Shown: positions 29,169-40,299 of the stretch, piece after piece
Layout of the letters: every line of letters begins with the position of its first letter
Numbering within the stretch: position 1 is the first letter of the stretch
From: Trichobilharzia regenti
Taxonomy: Eukaryota; Platyhelminthes; Trematoda; Strigeidida; Schistosomatidae
Direction: 5' to 3'
Length of the DNA: 64,000 nucleotides
NCBI GenBank assembly: GCA_944472135.2
Contig: CALYDD020000276.1
Coordinates: forward strand, 62,001-126,000
The notes under the pieces: model-generated
What the model saw: only the letters and a program-made list of their open reading frames with translations
Told to the model about the DNA's origin: nothing
The model's database searches: none
Position numbers and translations under genes: made by a program

Positions 29169-30470
29169 CAAACAAGTTCAGCGAAGAGTCTCTTTTCGGC
29201 GAATTCATTCTCTTAGCTGTACAGTCGCAAATATATACAATTAATTTTGTGTGTGTGTACATAAGGTTTGTCAAAATCAAAATTAAAATAACAGTTAGTG
29301 TGGGTTATTGATTACATCATCAAAATAATAAAGAAATTAAATTGTGTGAATAGTAATCAAAGTTGTAACTAAGTAGGGTGAGGAATGGTAAGATGTGAGT
29401 AGGGTTACGTCATCAAAATAATATAGAAATTAAAATGTGTGATTAATAATCAAAGTTGTAACTAAGTGGGGTGAAAATTGGTAAGATGTGAGTAGGGTTA
29501 CGTAATATAGACATGTTTAGAAAGATTAGATGTTCGTGAAGGAGTATGGAGACAATTATGAAAATAAACTAGATAATAGGTGACCACTTCCATGTGTATC
29601 TACCGATTCACCTGCTCTTGCGGAGCGAGGTATATAGGTCGTTCGATGCGAGTTTTATCTAAAAGAGTTCAAGAACACTATCCCGCCTGGCTACGGAAAG
29701 GTAACAATGGAGCAATAAGGAGCGCCATTATTGAGCATGTACTCAACACTGGTCATTCGATTTGCAAGGAGAAGTCATTCAAAGTCATCTATAAAGTCAA
29801 AAGAAGCCTTCCAAAATCGACAAGCTTCCGTATACTTTGTATTGCCGAAGCCTTAGCGATTTGGATAGAAAAGCCTGAATTATGCACACAGAAGAAACTT
29901 CTCCACCCCCTCCTACTACCGTGGGTTTAATTTCAAGTTCATCTGTCATCAACATTTTGTTATCAAAATTTTTTGCAATATTCGTATAATAATTTTTAGT
30001 AACTAACCCATTCAATCTTTTCACCTATTATCTAGTTTATTTTCATAATTGTCTCCATACTCCTTCACGAACATCTAATCTTTCTAAACATGTCTATATT
30101 ACGTAACCCTACTCACATCTTACCAATTTTCACCCCACTTAGTTACAACTTTGATTATTAATCACACATTTTAATTTCTATATTATTTTGATGACGTAAC
30201 CCTACTCACATCTTACCATTCCTCACCCTACTTAGTTACAACTTTGATTACTATTCACACAATTTAATTTCTTTATTATTTTGATGATGTAATCAATAAC
30301 CCACACTAACTGTTATTTTAATTTTGATTTTGACAAACCTTATGTACACACACACAAAATTAATTGTATATATTTGCGACTGTACAGCTAAGAGAATGAA
30401 TTCGCCGAAAAGAGACTCTTCGCTGAACTTGTTTGTTCTTATTTCAATGTCTTAATGGGTATTTTTCGCG
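29169..30470 (+). mobile_element. Penelope-like element 2, nested, with inverted ends and TSD
   Basis: Perfectly collinear inverted ends (coordinate sum 59,604): 29169-29583 against 30021-30435, 415 bp each. A 35-bp tail (30436-30470) follows only the right end. A 13-bp target-site duplication AATCTTAAGAGAA flanks it (29156-29168 and 30471-30483), inside the coding region of element 1. The interior holds only the endonuclease domain, so the copy is 5'-truncated yet still has an end on both sides. Confidence 0.85.
29580..29930 (+). CDS. GIY-YIG endonuclease domain of Penelope-like element 2
   Basis: 116 codons with CSCGARYIGRS (a GIY-YIG-type core with Tyr-Ile-Gly), then SKRVQEH (Arg and His in the second motif) and a region ending in an Ala-Glu-Ala segment that fits the family's conserved Glu. 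Penelope-like elements carry this nuclease C-terminal to RT and use it to nick target DNA. No RT is attached here, so the open frame is a remnant. It starts at the edge of the left inverted end. Confidence 0.75.
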   Translation: MTTSMCIYRFTCSCGARYIGRSMRVLSKRVQEHYPAWLRKGNNGAIRSAIIEHVLNTGHSICKEKSFKVIYKVKRSLPKSTSFRILCIAEALAIWIEKPELCTQKKLLHPLLLPWV

Positions 30471-30483
30471 AATCTTAAGAGAA

Positions 30484-30803
30484 TCCTTGTCGAGAATTGT
30501 TATTCAGAAAGATTTACCCAGCGTTCGCTTTCCAAACGGATCACCGAACACTTACCAACATGGTTTTACAAAGGAGAAAAACGATGCCTCCACAGCTCCA
30601 CCTTAGAACATCTGATAGATTCCGGACACCAAGCTACATCGTAAACAAACTTCAAAGTCGTCTACAGAGTAAGAAGTAGTCTTCCTAAAGGTGTACGAAT
30701 CAGACTTCTGCAAACTGCAGAAGCAATGGCGATTCACTTGCTAAGTGCTGAACTCTGCATACAGAAGAAGTTCGTTCAGTCACTACACTTACAATGGACC
30801 TAA
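30484..30803 (+). pseudogene. GIY-YIG fragment of Penelope-like element 1
   Basis: Resumes element 1 after the nested insertion: SKRITEHLPTW-like second motif (about 30,530-30,565), a SSTLEHLIDSGH segment (about 30,595-30,630) broken by a stop, then LLQTAEAMAI and an LCIQKKF ending. A frameshift or stop lies near 30,640. Confidence 0.7.
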
Positions 30804-31369
30804 TATATCTTACTACCCGACAAGTAAATTCTACCCAATCTTTTTTTATTTCTCTCACTTCATTAGTATTATTTTGTCTTCTCAATTGTAATATTTTGCA
30901 TTTTCAACTTTCTTGTTCTCTATCCCCACCCGATTTAATTTCTAGATCTCACTACCACAGATACTGACTTGACCAACGCTCAATTTCTAGTCATTTATGT
31001 TACGTCATCCAATTTATTTGCTCAATTTCCGTTCTAATTTAAATGGCATTATTATCGACTCCACTTCTACTTAGTTTCTACCTGTAATTACCTCTGTTGC
31101 TACCCTGAACATTTAGTGAATTATATTACGTCATCTAACTTACTATCTCAATCTTATTTTGGTTGCTGTCTGATTAACCTTGTTCCTATATTAGATCATT
31201 CTTTTATTACCTGATCAAGTATCTAAACTGAACAAACCTCATGTACGCACACACACAAATAATTATATATAGATGCGATTGTACAGCTATGTGAATGAAT
31301 TCGCCGGCGAAAAGATTCTCTTCGCTGAACGTCTTCTCTTTTTCACATGACTCAATTGGGATTTTCAAG

Positions 31370-31372
<3 letters not shown>

Positions 31373-31432
<60 letters not shown>
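31373..31432. repeat. (TA)n microsatellite
   Basis: About 30 uninterrupted TA units immediately after the tail of Penelope-like element 1. Confidence 0.95.
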
Positions 31433-31433
<1 letters not shown>

Positions 31434-31439
31434 CAACCA

Positions 31440-31660
31440 CTAGTCATTATTAACGGAAGGAATTTGAAAGAGGTCACTTTCTTCACTTATCTAGACACCA
31501 CCGTTTCAACTACAGACGACAGAACGGATGAAAATGTCGAAACCGGAATGGGAAAGACAAGACAGACCTTTATCGACCTGATGAAATCAGTGTGAAAATC
31601 TTCTTCACTCTGTCAGCACATAAAGCATAAACAACAGAATTCAGATTTTCAACACAGACA
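31440..31660 (+). repeat. LINE-B fragment
   Basis: Contains GGAAGGAATTTGAAAGAGG, the ACTACAGACGACAGAACGG block and GATTTTCAACACAGAC. It is interrupted at about 31,675 by LINE-A in the opposite orientation. Confidence 0.6.
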
Positions 31661-31674
31661 GTAATCAAATCAGT

Positions 31675-32630
31675 AATCCAATTATCTGTCTGTTTTCGAC
31701 ATAGAACTTTGCACCGATGTTCAGCAGTTTAAGTCGCCACACTGCCTCCAGGTAGCACACAAAACAAGAGAAGAAAGTAGAAGAAAAGAATAATAGAGAC
31801 AGTAAACAGAGGTGTGAGACAAAGGAATAGTAATAACGAAGAACGATATAGATTAGTTGGTAATCATAAGTCACAGAAAGTGGATGCATCTGCGCCAGCC
31901 ATTGAGAACTGTTGTGATGAAACCATATTTTGGTTTGACCGAGGCTAGCTCTTTTCCAGTCGGACACTATGTCAGTTAACATTGCCCATTGTCGCGGAAG
32001 GTGATGACTAGGCTAGGCATACGTAACACAAGTCCTAACCTTCTCAGTCGATGTAATTTCACAGACTCGTCAATTGATTTCCCCTCCCACCTTCCTAGCA
32101 CTCGGCGCCTAACCTCAATATTGTTGACCTTATTATTCTACTTCACACGGGAGACAGCTAATCTTTTCATGTCTTTCACTCTCAATGGTCAGGTCTCACA
32201 GACATAAAGGAGGACGGAGAGGACTGATGAGCAATACACACGCCCTTTGGTCAATAGCCAGCCGGATATCACGCCTACGCCAGAGACGGCGTAAACAGGA
32301 ATATGCGAAACTAGTCCTCTGTATCCGTACTGAGATTTCGTCAGAAATCAACCCGTTGGCGTTGGCTGATGGTATTTCCCAAATAAGTGAGGCGGTCAAC
32401 ATGCTCCACCAACCACTTCACTCCCTATTTCTAAACTAGGAGTCAGTGTAGTCCAGTCCTGTAGCCACATCATCTTACATTTGACGGCAGGAGCGAATCG
32501 CATGCCAAACATTCGTAGATTGCAGCTCAAGGTGTTCAGAAGACTCTGCTGGATTTTGTCAGCGTCCTCGCCCAGAAGACAGGACTATATCATCTGCATA
32601 TTCTAAGTCAACGAGATTATTCCCTGGTAG
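31675..32630 (-). pseudogene. LINE-A 3' fragment, minus strand
   Basis: It opens at its 3' tail (TCTGTCTGTTTTCGAC) and runs to the NNLVDLEYADD region near 32,600, where it is 5'-truncated. The open pieces (31665-31982, 32196-32402) are separated by frameshifts and small indels, and the NGLISDEIS segment is displaced from the RT frame as in other LINE-A copies. Confidence 0.75.
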
Positions 32631-32929
32631 ACATGCAGCTAAAACAGTACTTACATATCCAAGTGAGATTTACGGGATTAATTTTTTCACTACAGTGTAA
32701 ATAATGTACCCCGTTTCCCAACAAAATAGACGAAAATAACCACCACACGAATACATGATGATTCACGTTGCTACAGTAACTGATTAAAGCTATTTATAAC
32801 TTGAACTTTGATCTATAACACGGGTGGTCTTAATAATATTTATGAGTTCTGCTCCTACTGAAACAACCTGAAATTTTACCAGGGGTACAGTAGCTAATTC
32901 CTCTTACTCTAATTTAATGTCGACTAGTG

Positions 32930-34965
32930 TCCAACGGTACAAGCGAAAACCGACAAACTGGTCGAAGAAGCAGCAAAGGCAGGACTCCAGGTCAACATAG
33001 ACAAGACAGAGGTTATGAAAATAACCAACAACAACAGCAACATCCAGCGCCAATTGTTAATGCGAAGAAAATATTTCTATATTTCTTGATGTGCTCCATT
33101 GAATGACTAGATATCATATTGTTCTCACAAACCAAAGACAAAAACGTCAGCAACCATGTAATTTAACCATAAACCAAATTTATGTAATTTAAATAATACT
33201 TATCCATGCCTGTACATTTGGTGTGTCCTACACAGGTAGGAAAAATATGCATTTTATTAAATTATTATTAAATTTGCTTACTAATAGTATATGTAATTCA
33301 TCATATTGATGATGCCTGTAAACTGGCGTCCCTCATGTACAAAATGAGAATATATTTATCAACGGGAGGGGTTTGAAAGAGGTTACTTTATTCACTTGTC
33401 ATCTAGGGAGCATTGTCTCAACTACAAGAGGAACGGACGAGGATGTCAAATCCAGAGAGAATCGGGAAGATGAGAAACACATTCATCAACCTGAAACCAA
33501 TCTGGAAATCTTCGTCACTCAGCATCAACAACAAAATTCGGATTTTCAATGCAAACTGTCTGTCTGTTTTCGACACGGAACTTTGCACATATGTGCGGAA
33601 GTTCAAGTCGCCACACTCCGTGTAGCACGCGAAACAAGAGAAGAAAGTACAAGAAAAGAATAATAGAGACAGTAAGCAGAGGTGTGAGACAAAGGAATAG
33701 TAATAACGAAGAACAATAAAGTTTCACTGGAAATCATACGTCACAAGGAGTGGATGCATCTGCGCCACTGAGAACGATTTTGAGCCATGTCACCAATTGT
33801 TTCCAACCATAGATTTTTACCGTCCCGAGGACCCCAGCCTGGAGGTCTACACCCTCCTACGTGGCTTAGACCAACTGTTGTGGATTTCATTGACTGGTGC
33901 CAAGTTTTTGTTTGACCGCCGCTAGCTTTTTTCCAGCCTGACCCTACATCCGCTAACATTGCTCGTCCAGGAAGGCGATGACCAGGCGTACGTAACACAT
34001 GTCCTAACCACCTCAGTCTTTGTAACTTCACGACTTCGTCGATTGATTTCCCTGTTTACCTAGAACTCGATGCCTAACCTCAATATTGCTCACCTTATTA
34101 TGCCACTTTACACGGGAAATAGAACGCAGGCACCTATGATCAAAGACAGCTAGTCTTTTCATGTCTTCCACTCTGATTGACCAGGTCTCACAACCATAAA
34201 GGAGGACGGAGCGGACTGATGAGCAATACACCCGCCCTTTGGTCGATAGTCGAACATCTCGTCTACGCCAGAGTCGGCGTAAACTGGCAAATGCGAAACG
34301 GGCCCCTGTATTCGTGCTGAGATTTCGTCAGAGATCAACACGTTGGCGTTGGCTGATGATACTTCCCAAATAAGTGAAGCGGTCAACGTGCTCTACCACT
34401 TCACTTCCTATTTTTAAACTAGGAGTCGATGTAGTTCAGTCCTGTAACATCATCTTGCATTTGGCGGGAGCGAATCGCATGCGAAATATACGTAGATTGT
34501 AGCTCAAGGTGTTTAGAAGACTCTGCAAACAACGTCAAGTCAGTTCTTCTATACGGATCAGAAACTTGGCGAGCGGGTCACAAACAATATTTCCAACAGC
34601 CTGTTGCGATGCAGACCTTTATCAACCAACAACTGTCTTCGCTGGATCTATACTGAAGATGAGATGGCCGGGCCGGAAAGAATCACCAACAAGAGACTAT
34701 GGGAATAAACAAAACAAGAACCAATCGTCAAACAAATATCCAGGAGAAAGTGGAGATAGATTGAACACTGGCTGAGGAGGCGGCTGAGTGACGTCGCGCG
34801 AAGGGAAGCGGGTGACATGGAGCAGATCGTGTGAAGAGGAGTTGAAACAGTATGGACTAACATGGATACAGGTGAAAAGGACAGCAGAAGACAGAAGCAA
34901 GTGGAGACGTGCATCTGAAGCCCTATGTTCCACTAGGAACCCAAGGGAACAACAATGATATAAGT
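32930..34965 (+). pseudogene. LINE-B copy interrupted twice
   Basis: LINE-B sequence runs 32,930-33,055 (thumb region), is interrupted by about 300 bp of unrecognised AT-rich DNA (33,056-33,355), resumes at 33,360-33,556, is interrupted by LINE-A (33,557-34,523), then continues 34,524-34,965 to the family end CCACTAGGAACCCAAGGG plus AACAAT. Removing the inserts restores LINE-B order. Confidence 0.75.
33557..34523 (-). mobile_element. LINE-A insertion inside LINE-B
   Basis: A 5'-truncated LINE-A copy with a TCTGTCTG tail at its 3' end (33,557). It is flanked by TGCAAAC at 33550-33556 and 34524-34530, part of which may be microhomology with LINE-A. Its frames (33741-34031, 34028-34231, 34159-34386) contain RLRWLGHVLRTP, YGCETW and ISDEISARI, split by frameshifts. 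Confidence 0.8.
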
Positions 34966-35239
34966 GTCCAACGGTCTACTATTGTGATAATATAATATAC
35001 AAAAACAAGCAACCAGTAATTTAGGTCAATAGAGAAAAATACCCCTTGCCTTCTTTGGGAAGATAAGTTTGGCCCAAAATGCATACGAATATACACTTTT
35101 GCATGGACTGAGATGATATAATGTAGAGATGAGTAGGCTTCATTGGATTAATGGGACTGGAATGATGGTGTAAAATACAGCTCGCGACCAGCACTGATGT
35201 GATCTCAATTATCACAAGCTATATTTTAAAATGTATGAC

Positions 35240-35555
35240 GCTTACAAGTCTGAAATTACCGCAAGGATAAGCAACGAGAGACTCCAAGAAACTATTGCCC
35301 AGCATATATACACCGAAGGAAATGGACTGGGCGAATACTGAAGAGACTGTTGTGCGACATCGTACGTCAGGCCGTCGAATGAAACCGAATGGGAAAAGAT
35401 GATTTGGACGTCACAGGGGAAATGGAAGCCTATAGACATTCGTGGGGCTAGCAAAGACGGCTGCAAAGAACAGAATGAAATGTAGATTTGGTGGCGAAGC
35501 CCTATGCCCCACTCGGAACCCAAGGTAATAATAATAACAACAACAATAATTAGTT
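35240..35555 (+). repeat. LINE-B 3' fragment, old
   Basis: Recognisable CGAAGCCCTATGCCCCACTC and GGAACCCAAGG before an AATAATAATAACAACAAC tail. The coding part is strongly decayed. Confidence 0.6.
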
Positions 35556-35785
35556 ACAGGATTTCATCATGAGCTGACATTGGTTAGAGAACTATTGGAA
35601 AACCAGGTGGGAGTACTGGACAGCTGTTTCATCCTAGTTTATGACTCTTCATCAGTACGCACCCACCGCCACGGTTCGAACCCAGGACCCTCTGGTTACA
35701 AGCCGAGCTCGTGTACCATTAAGCCACTGGGACCCGACACAATGGTCCATGAATTCTAACTTTTGCCAATTCATGATCTATAATA
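35556..35785 (-). mobile_element. SINE family A copy
   Basis: Contains GATTTCATCATGAGCTGACA at the left end and a minus-strand tRNA-like head GGGTCCCAGTGGCTTAATGG with B box GGTTCGAACCG (35,672-35,735). It ends near ATTCATGATCTATAATAAT and lacks the inverted right end. Confidence 0.7.
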
Positions 35786-35872
35786 ATAATAAGAGTTACT
35801 GCAAAAACTGTTAATAAAATTTTAGCCAGTGGTGCCTAGCGCTGTATTATCTGGAGAAAAACCCGCACTTAC

Positions 35873-36097
35873 GTTAGCATTCTTTCTTAACAAATGGACT
35901 TGTTGACGTTTAAGATGGTCTTCTAACTTTCGAAAATTAACAACTAACAGACCACATGTAGGACAGGCTGCACGTTTATTTTGAGTATGCGTATCCAAAT
36001 GACCGGTAAGATTTTTTAAACGACGGGCTACATATGTACAATCCTCCCATAAACATTTCAATCCTACACCCTTCGGATAACGAGAATCATTATATTC
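35873..36097 (-). CDS. HINFP: HINFP-like zinc-finger gene, exon 3
   Basis: Acceptor CTTTTTCTTTCAG right of 36097, donor GTAAGTG left of 35873. 75 codons, phase 0 at both ends. It encodes finger 4 (C159-X4-C164-X12-H177-X3-H181), the conserved linker leading into ACPTCG, and finger 5 (C189-X2-C192-X12-H205, with a wide second-His spacing to H212). CX4C fingers mixed with CX2C fingers in this order are a HINFP hallmark. Confidence 0.8.
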
Positions 36098-36239
36098 CTG
36101 AAAGAAAAAGAGCAGAATATAAAAGATTAAAGTAATGGGATAAGTTGCGTGACTATTACTCAAATTATAGATTTTTTTTCCTATTTAATTTTAAGTGCAA
36201 CTGAACTTTTTATCTGTTTTAAAATCACCACACGAACAA

Positions 36240-36540
36240 ACAATTTTTAGAAATGACATACGTTAGAGAGATCAGTGAAAAACGAGGGAACACTGGACAG
36301 TCACTCTGTCGCATCTTGGGTCTCTTCATCAGTGGAAAGTCAAAACCAGTGGGGTCCACCATGTTAAGGTGAAGTGAATTCTCATCGAAGACACTGGTGA
36401 GACCTGCGCTATATCACAAGCTGACAAGGTGAGAATTCACGGATTACTGGATTCCAACCCAGGTGACTGAATGGCCAACGAGATACGTCCCGTAACCTGA
36501 AGGACCTAAGTGGTACATATATAGGGCTAGGGATGTTAGG
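36240..36540 (-). repeat. Diverged SINE-like repeat (families A and F)
   Basis: 36,240-36,330 resembles the left portion of family A (GTTAGAGAGATCAGTGAAAA, then ACTGGACAGTCACTCTG). 36,450-36,500 resembles the family F head (CCAGGTGACTGAATGGCCAA). Too decayed for clear ends. Confidence 0.4.
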
Positions 36541-36603
36541 AAATCGTTATTGAAAACTTAGCCTTATTAATATATGTATAAAAATTGGGCACTGTGGTAG
36601 TAA

Positions 36604-37197
36604 GTAATTCCATATTAGTTTGTTTATTAGATGTATCACACAATGACGTTTCGAACAAAATTTATTGCAGTTCATAATCATATCAATTGTAACCACATGA
36701 CTTCCAAACTTGGGTTTTATAGTCTTTTTTGTTCCCTCCATTTTGTCGTAGGGGTAGTGGAATTTTCCAGATACCTTGGACAGGTACTGAATCATTCCTA
36801 TTACACGTGTTTGCAGTTGATTCGATAAATAAAGCTTCTGTTATCAATCTCTCCCTCCACCCTGTGACATTAGATTTCAAAACTGTCATCCTACAGTATG
36901 GTTGTGTGTAGGATGACAGTTTTGAAATCTAATGTCACAGGGTGGAGGGAGAGATTGATAACAGAAGCTTTATTTATCGAATCAACTGCAAACACGTGTA
37001 ATAGGAATGATTCAACACCTCTCCACACAGATATCTGGAAAATTCTACTACCCCAGCGACAAACAGGAGGGAACAAAGTTGTGTGATTACAATTGATATG
37101 ATTATGAACCGCAATAAATTTAGTTCGAAAAGTCATCCAGTAAATAATACTGTTCCACTGTGAGATGCATCTAATAAACAAACCAATATGGAATTAC
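36604..37197. repeat. Fold-back element, arms of about 290 bp
   Basis: The two halves are inverted repeats about centre 36,901: left 36604-36895, right 36907-37197, with an 11-nt loop and perfect pairing over the inner ~130 bp. Outer parts carry compensating ~25-30-bp differences (extra TTGGGTTTTATAG-type segment on the left, extra AATAATACTGTTCC-type segment on the right). It sits in HINFP intron 2. It encodes no recognised protein. Confidence 0.85.
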
Positions 37198-37242
37198 AAA
37201 ACTTAGTCTGCTTTTGATTGTTCCTCTACTTTTATACCCCTA

Positions 37243-37308
37243 CTTATACTTGTACCAAAAATACGGTATGGAATCAAGCTGTAATCAAAAAATAAAAAAA
37301 AAATTACA
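37243..37308 (+). repeat. SINE family B tail fragment
   Basis: ACTTGTACCAAAAATACGG, then GGAATCAAGCTGTAATC and an A-rich run match the 3' end of family B (compare 39,437-39,482). The head is missing: a 5'-truncated copy. Confidence 0.6.
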
Positions 37309-37464
37309 CACAACAGTGAAGTGTAGTGCAGAGCTTCAAATTGATATGTCGACTTTCATAATGCTACGTACGATAGATCAAAATGACACTATAAAGTAGG
37401 TCTCAGTAATCATACAAAGAATGAGAAACAATGTCTGTCCTTTGAAAAAAAAACGTAAATTTAC

Positions 37465-37770
37465 CTCTGAATGCTTTGAAACATGATCAATAAATATGGA
37501 AACATCGTTGGTTTTAAAATCACAGTACTCCCAACCACACTCAAATTTAGTTGGAAGTTCAGGTATTGAATTACATGACTTTGAATCACACATACAAGAT
37601 GGCCAATCATTAATTGACGAGGAATGCTTTCCAACCACTTTCAGATGATTGACCCAAGAATGAAAATACGAGTGCCTTTCAATCTCATCCGGATCAGATA
37701 CATTTATAGGAGAATCACATATTCCACAGATAGGATGGCATATACACTGTGACACTTGTTCACATAATAC
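37465..37770 (-). CDS. HINFP: HINFP-like zinc-finger gene, exon 2
   Basis: Acceptor TTTCCTGTGTAG right of 37770, donor GTAAAT left of 37465. 102 codons, phase 0 at both ends. It encodes a finger with C57-X2-C60-X14-H75-X3-H79, a spacer with three extra Cys (C101, C103, C108), and finger 3 (C120-X4-C125-X12-H138-X3-H142). The HSYFH and long spacer correspond to the unusual wide spacing between fingers 2 and 3 in HINFP. Confidence 0.78.
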
Positions 37771-37998
37771 CTACACAGGAAATATAAAATATATATGTAT
37801 ATAATATCATACATCTCATCTAAATTTCCGGAGATTTTGGAAAATCTAAAAGTAGGAAAAGTTAATGGCGACTGTTTAAGGTAGTGTAAAGGTGAAGCAT
37901 ATTATCATTCCTTAAGGCTTTTACAATCGACGTAGTGACCACAACCAGAAGGTTGACATAAGAGATTGTTTAAAAAAAATAGTGAACTAGGCTATTCT

Positions 37999-38566
37999 TA
38001 CAAGTAGATGGAATAGCTACGGGTTCACCATTAGGCCCAATGTTAGCTGACCTCTTTCTCGCAAAACTTGAAAACGGAAAATTGAAAGACATCATCAAGG
38101 AGTTTGACATGATTTTATTCCAGAGCCTTTCCACGAGTATACGGAGAACGTTTTACGCAGCATACCTATGTTTGTCATTCTCTAGCCGACGAATGATTGG
38201 GACACAAACGAAGGATAAGCTAGATAGTTTTGCCACATCAATTCAACTGCAGCTACGGTGACGTTGGGCGTACTACTAGACAGCTTAGCAAACGTGTCAC
38301 TACTAAGCATCTCACATCGTGGTTTGGCAAAGGACAGACAAAAACAATCCGCAGCTCAATTTTGTCACATTTAATTGATAGCGGTCATATTGTGGAGAAA
38401 ACGAGAGCTTTCAAGGTAATTCATCGTATCCCACCGAATCTCTCAAATACACTTCGTATCCGTCTACTGCACACAGCTGAGGCGATAGGCATTCGAACTA
38501 TTATGCTCCTAAACTATGCATTCAAAAGAAGTTCGTACGACCATTATCCTCCCTTGTTGGCCTATT
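37999..38566 (+). pseudogene. Penelope-like element fragment (RT scrap plus GIY-YIG)
   Basis: It starts with the RT segment GSPLGPMLADLFLAKLE (38,020-38,075), then after a deletion resumes at the endonuclease: FNCSYGDVGRTTRQLSKRV, where the GIY-YIG Tyr-Ile pair is lost, followed by SSILSHLIDSGH and LLHTAEAIGI. The RYVDD motif and everything between is missing and the two parts are in different frames. It lies in HINFP intron 1. Confidence 0.75.
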
Positions 38567-39189
38567 AAGACATAACCAACTAATGACTTCTACACCACCC
38601 CTTATTTATATTTTCAACCCCTCTCTTATCACCCCTTAATCTTATCACATCTTCATTAAAAACGTGTTTCATTTACTTCTCTTGCAATCTAGCATTACTC
38701 AATCGGTTCATTTGTTTTTATTAGCCTTTATCGGCTACGACGTCTACCTGAACATTTGTTTGTTTAATCATGCTGTTTTTCATTATTCGTGTTATCACGG
38801 ATTGCCTCACTTTTTCATCCTTATTATTGATAAAACCATTATTATTATCGTCATTATTATTATTATGACTAACTGCACAATTTATATTACCATCTTATTA
38901 TCCTATAGACAAAACACCATGATTGGTTTATATTTGAATTTTTATTGTAAGTTATGTATGTGTATTAGAGTTAAGCCTGATGAGATGTAATTGAAAGCAC
39001 AATATTTTTCGCTTAAATGTGTTCTAAATTTTACTATGGGAATATTTAATATATTGGAATTAGGTTATAATTAGTCTAAGAATAACAATTAAGAATGAAT
39101 TCATTTGTTTTACTTTTGACGATTCTTTTATTTTACAATATCCGCTAAGAACTAATGGCTGGAGACAATTAGTGATATGACTCAAAATT

Positions 39190-39482
39190 TTTTTTGATTA
39201 CAGCTTGATTCCACACTGTATTTTTGGTACAAGCATGGAATTTTCAGCATGTGATATCGGTAGCCCAAATCTTGCAGGCTGACCATAGATATCAGGTGTG
39301 CGTCGGAAGCGAATCGAACCTCGGACCATGTGTATGGTCGGCGAGAGTCCTAACCACTGTGCCACCGATGCACACCTGATATCTATGGTCGGCCTGCAAG
39401 ATTTGGGCTACCGATATCACATGCTGAAAATTCCATACTTGTACCAAAATACGGTGTGGAATCAAGCTGTAATCAAAAATAA
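39190..39482. mobile_element. SINE family B fold-back copy
   Basis: A central tRNA-like region (minus-strand B box GATTCGCTT-like, GGTGGCACAGTGGTTAGGAC near 39,345-39,365) is flanked on both sides by the same SINE body in opposite orientations: GATATCGGTAGCCCAAATC at 39,254 and GATTTGGGCTACCGATATC at 39,400. Both arms end in the TTGATTACAGCTTGATTCC-type tail. The whole 290-bp unit is self-complementary. Confidence 0.75.
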
Positions 39483-39489
39483 AAAATAT

Positions 39490-40299
39490 AATTGTTCACA
39501 GTATTGAAGATGAATTTATTCTCTGTGATTTGCCATATCTAAAAGGATTTATTGTTTTTCTCTGTTACTGTTTTCTTTCTCTCTCTCTCTCTTTCCCACA
39601 CATTTCTGCTTACTATAGTTCTTTCCAATCTCTTTTTTGTCTTCCTTTGTGTGCAGAGTTCTGTGTTGAAATCAGTCACTCAGTGAGTCAATATCCACTA
39701 ACTTAAACTTACAGTCTGTTATTTAAAAGACCCTTATCCAAAACGAAGCAATCGTGCCTCTTGCACAATTCGAGATATGTCTCATTTTTTGAAGGACTGG
39801 ATTTTTAACCAGTCGGTTTCAGGTTCAAACATCTTTTAACATGTTTCAGATTGAGAAATTGAGGTGTTGAGAACTCCCATATGCCTAATAATTTTAGCCG
39901 AATAAACGAAAATGAGTATTGAATCAGTGAGTCTTTAGGGTAATTTGAAAAATTTTAAGTTGTCAAGCCATAAGGGAATTGTAACGTGCATCGATATTAA
40001 CGTGCTCTTCACAAACTGCTGAAACGTCAGTAACCTGACAATACATACCATCTGGGTGAGGTAGTATCAAAAGTGGGCTTTGCAACTAGAATGTAATCGA
40101 AAATAAGAATGATGGAAGATGTTGAGTCCGCTGATTACGAAAAAATAATATGCGCTTTAACTATCCACATTTGAATAAAAGAACACGGGTATACACCTAT
40201 GATTGAAAAGTCATCTAACTGGATGAAAATATGCGTTTAGCTAATTTGGAAATGCCGTATGTAGACATTATCATGTTAAAAAAATCAACCTATATATCA
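39490..40299. other. Intron 1 DNA, nothing recognised
   Basis: No supported exon, RNA gene or repeat family. A CTCTCTCTCT run lies at about 39,578-39,592. Confidence 0.5.

Larger units (their letters stand above)
28570..31372 (+). mobile_element. Penelope-like element 1 (host of a nested copy)
   Basis: Inverted ends pair at a coordinate sum of 59,920: 28570-28805 against 31115-31350, about 236 bp with few mismatches. Inside lie an RT piece (28,825-29,168) and an endonuclease piece (30,484-30,803). The right inverted end is followed by a short unpaired tail (ACTCAATTGGGATTTTCAAG) that resembles the tail of the nested copy. Inverted LTR-like ends with a one-sided tail, and RT plus GIY-YIG in one ORF, fit Penelope-like elements. 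Most of the RT is missing. Confidence 0.75.
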
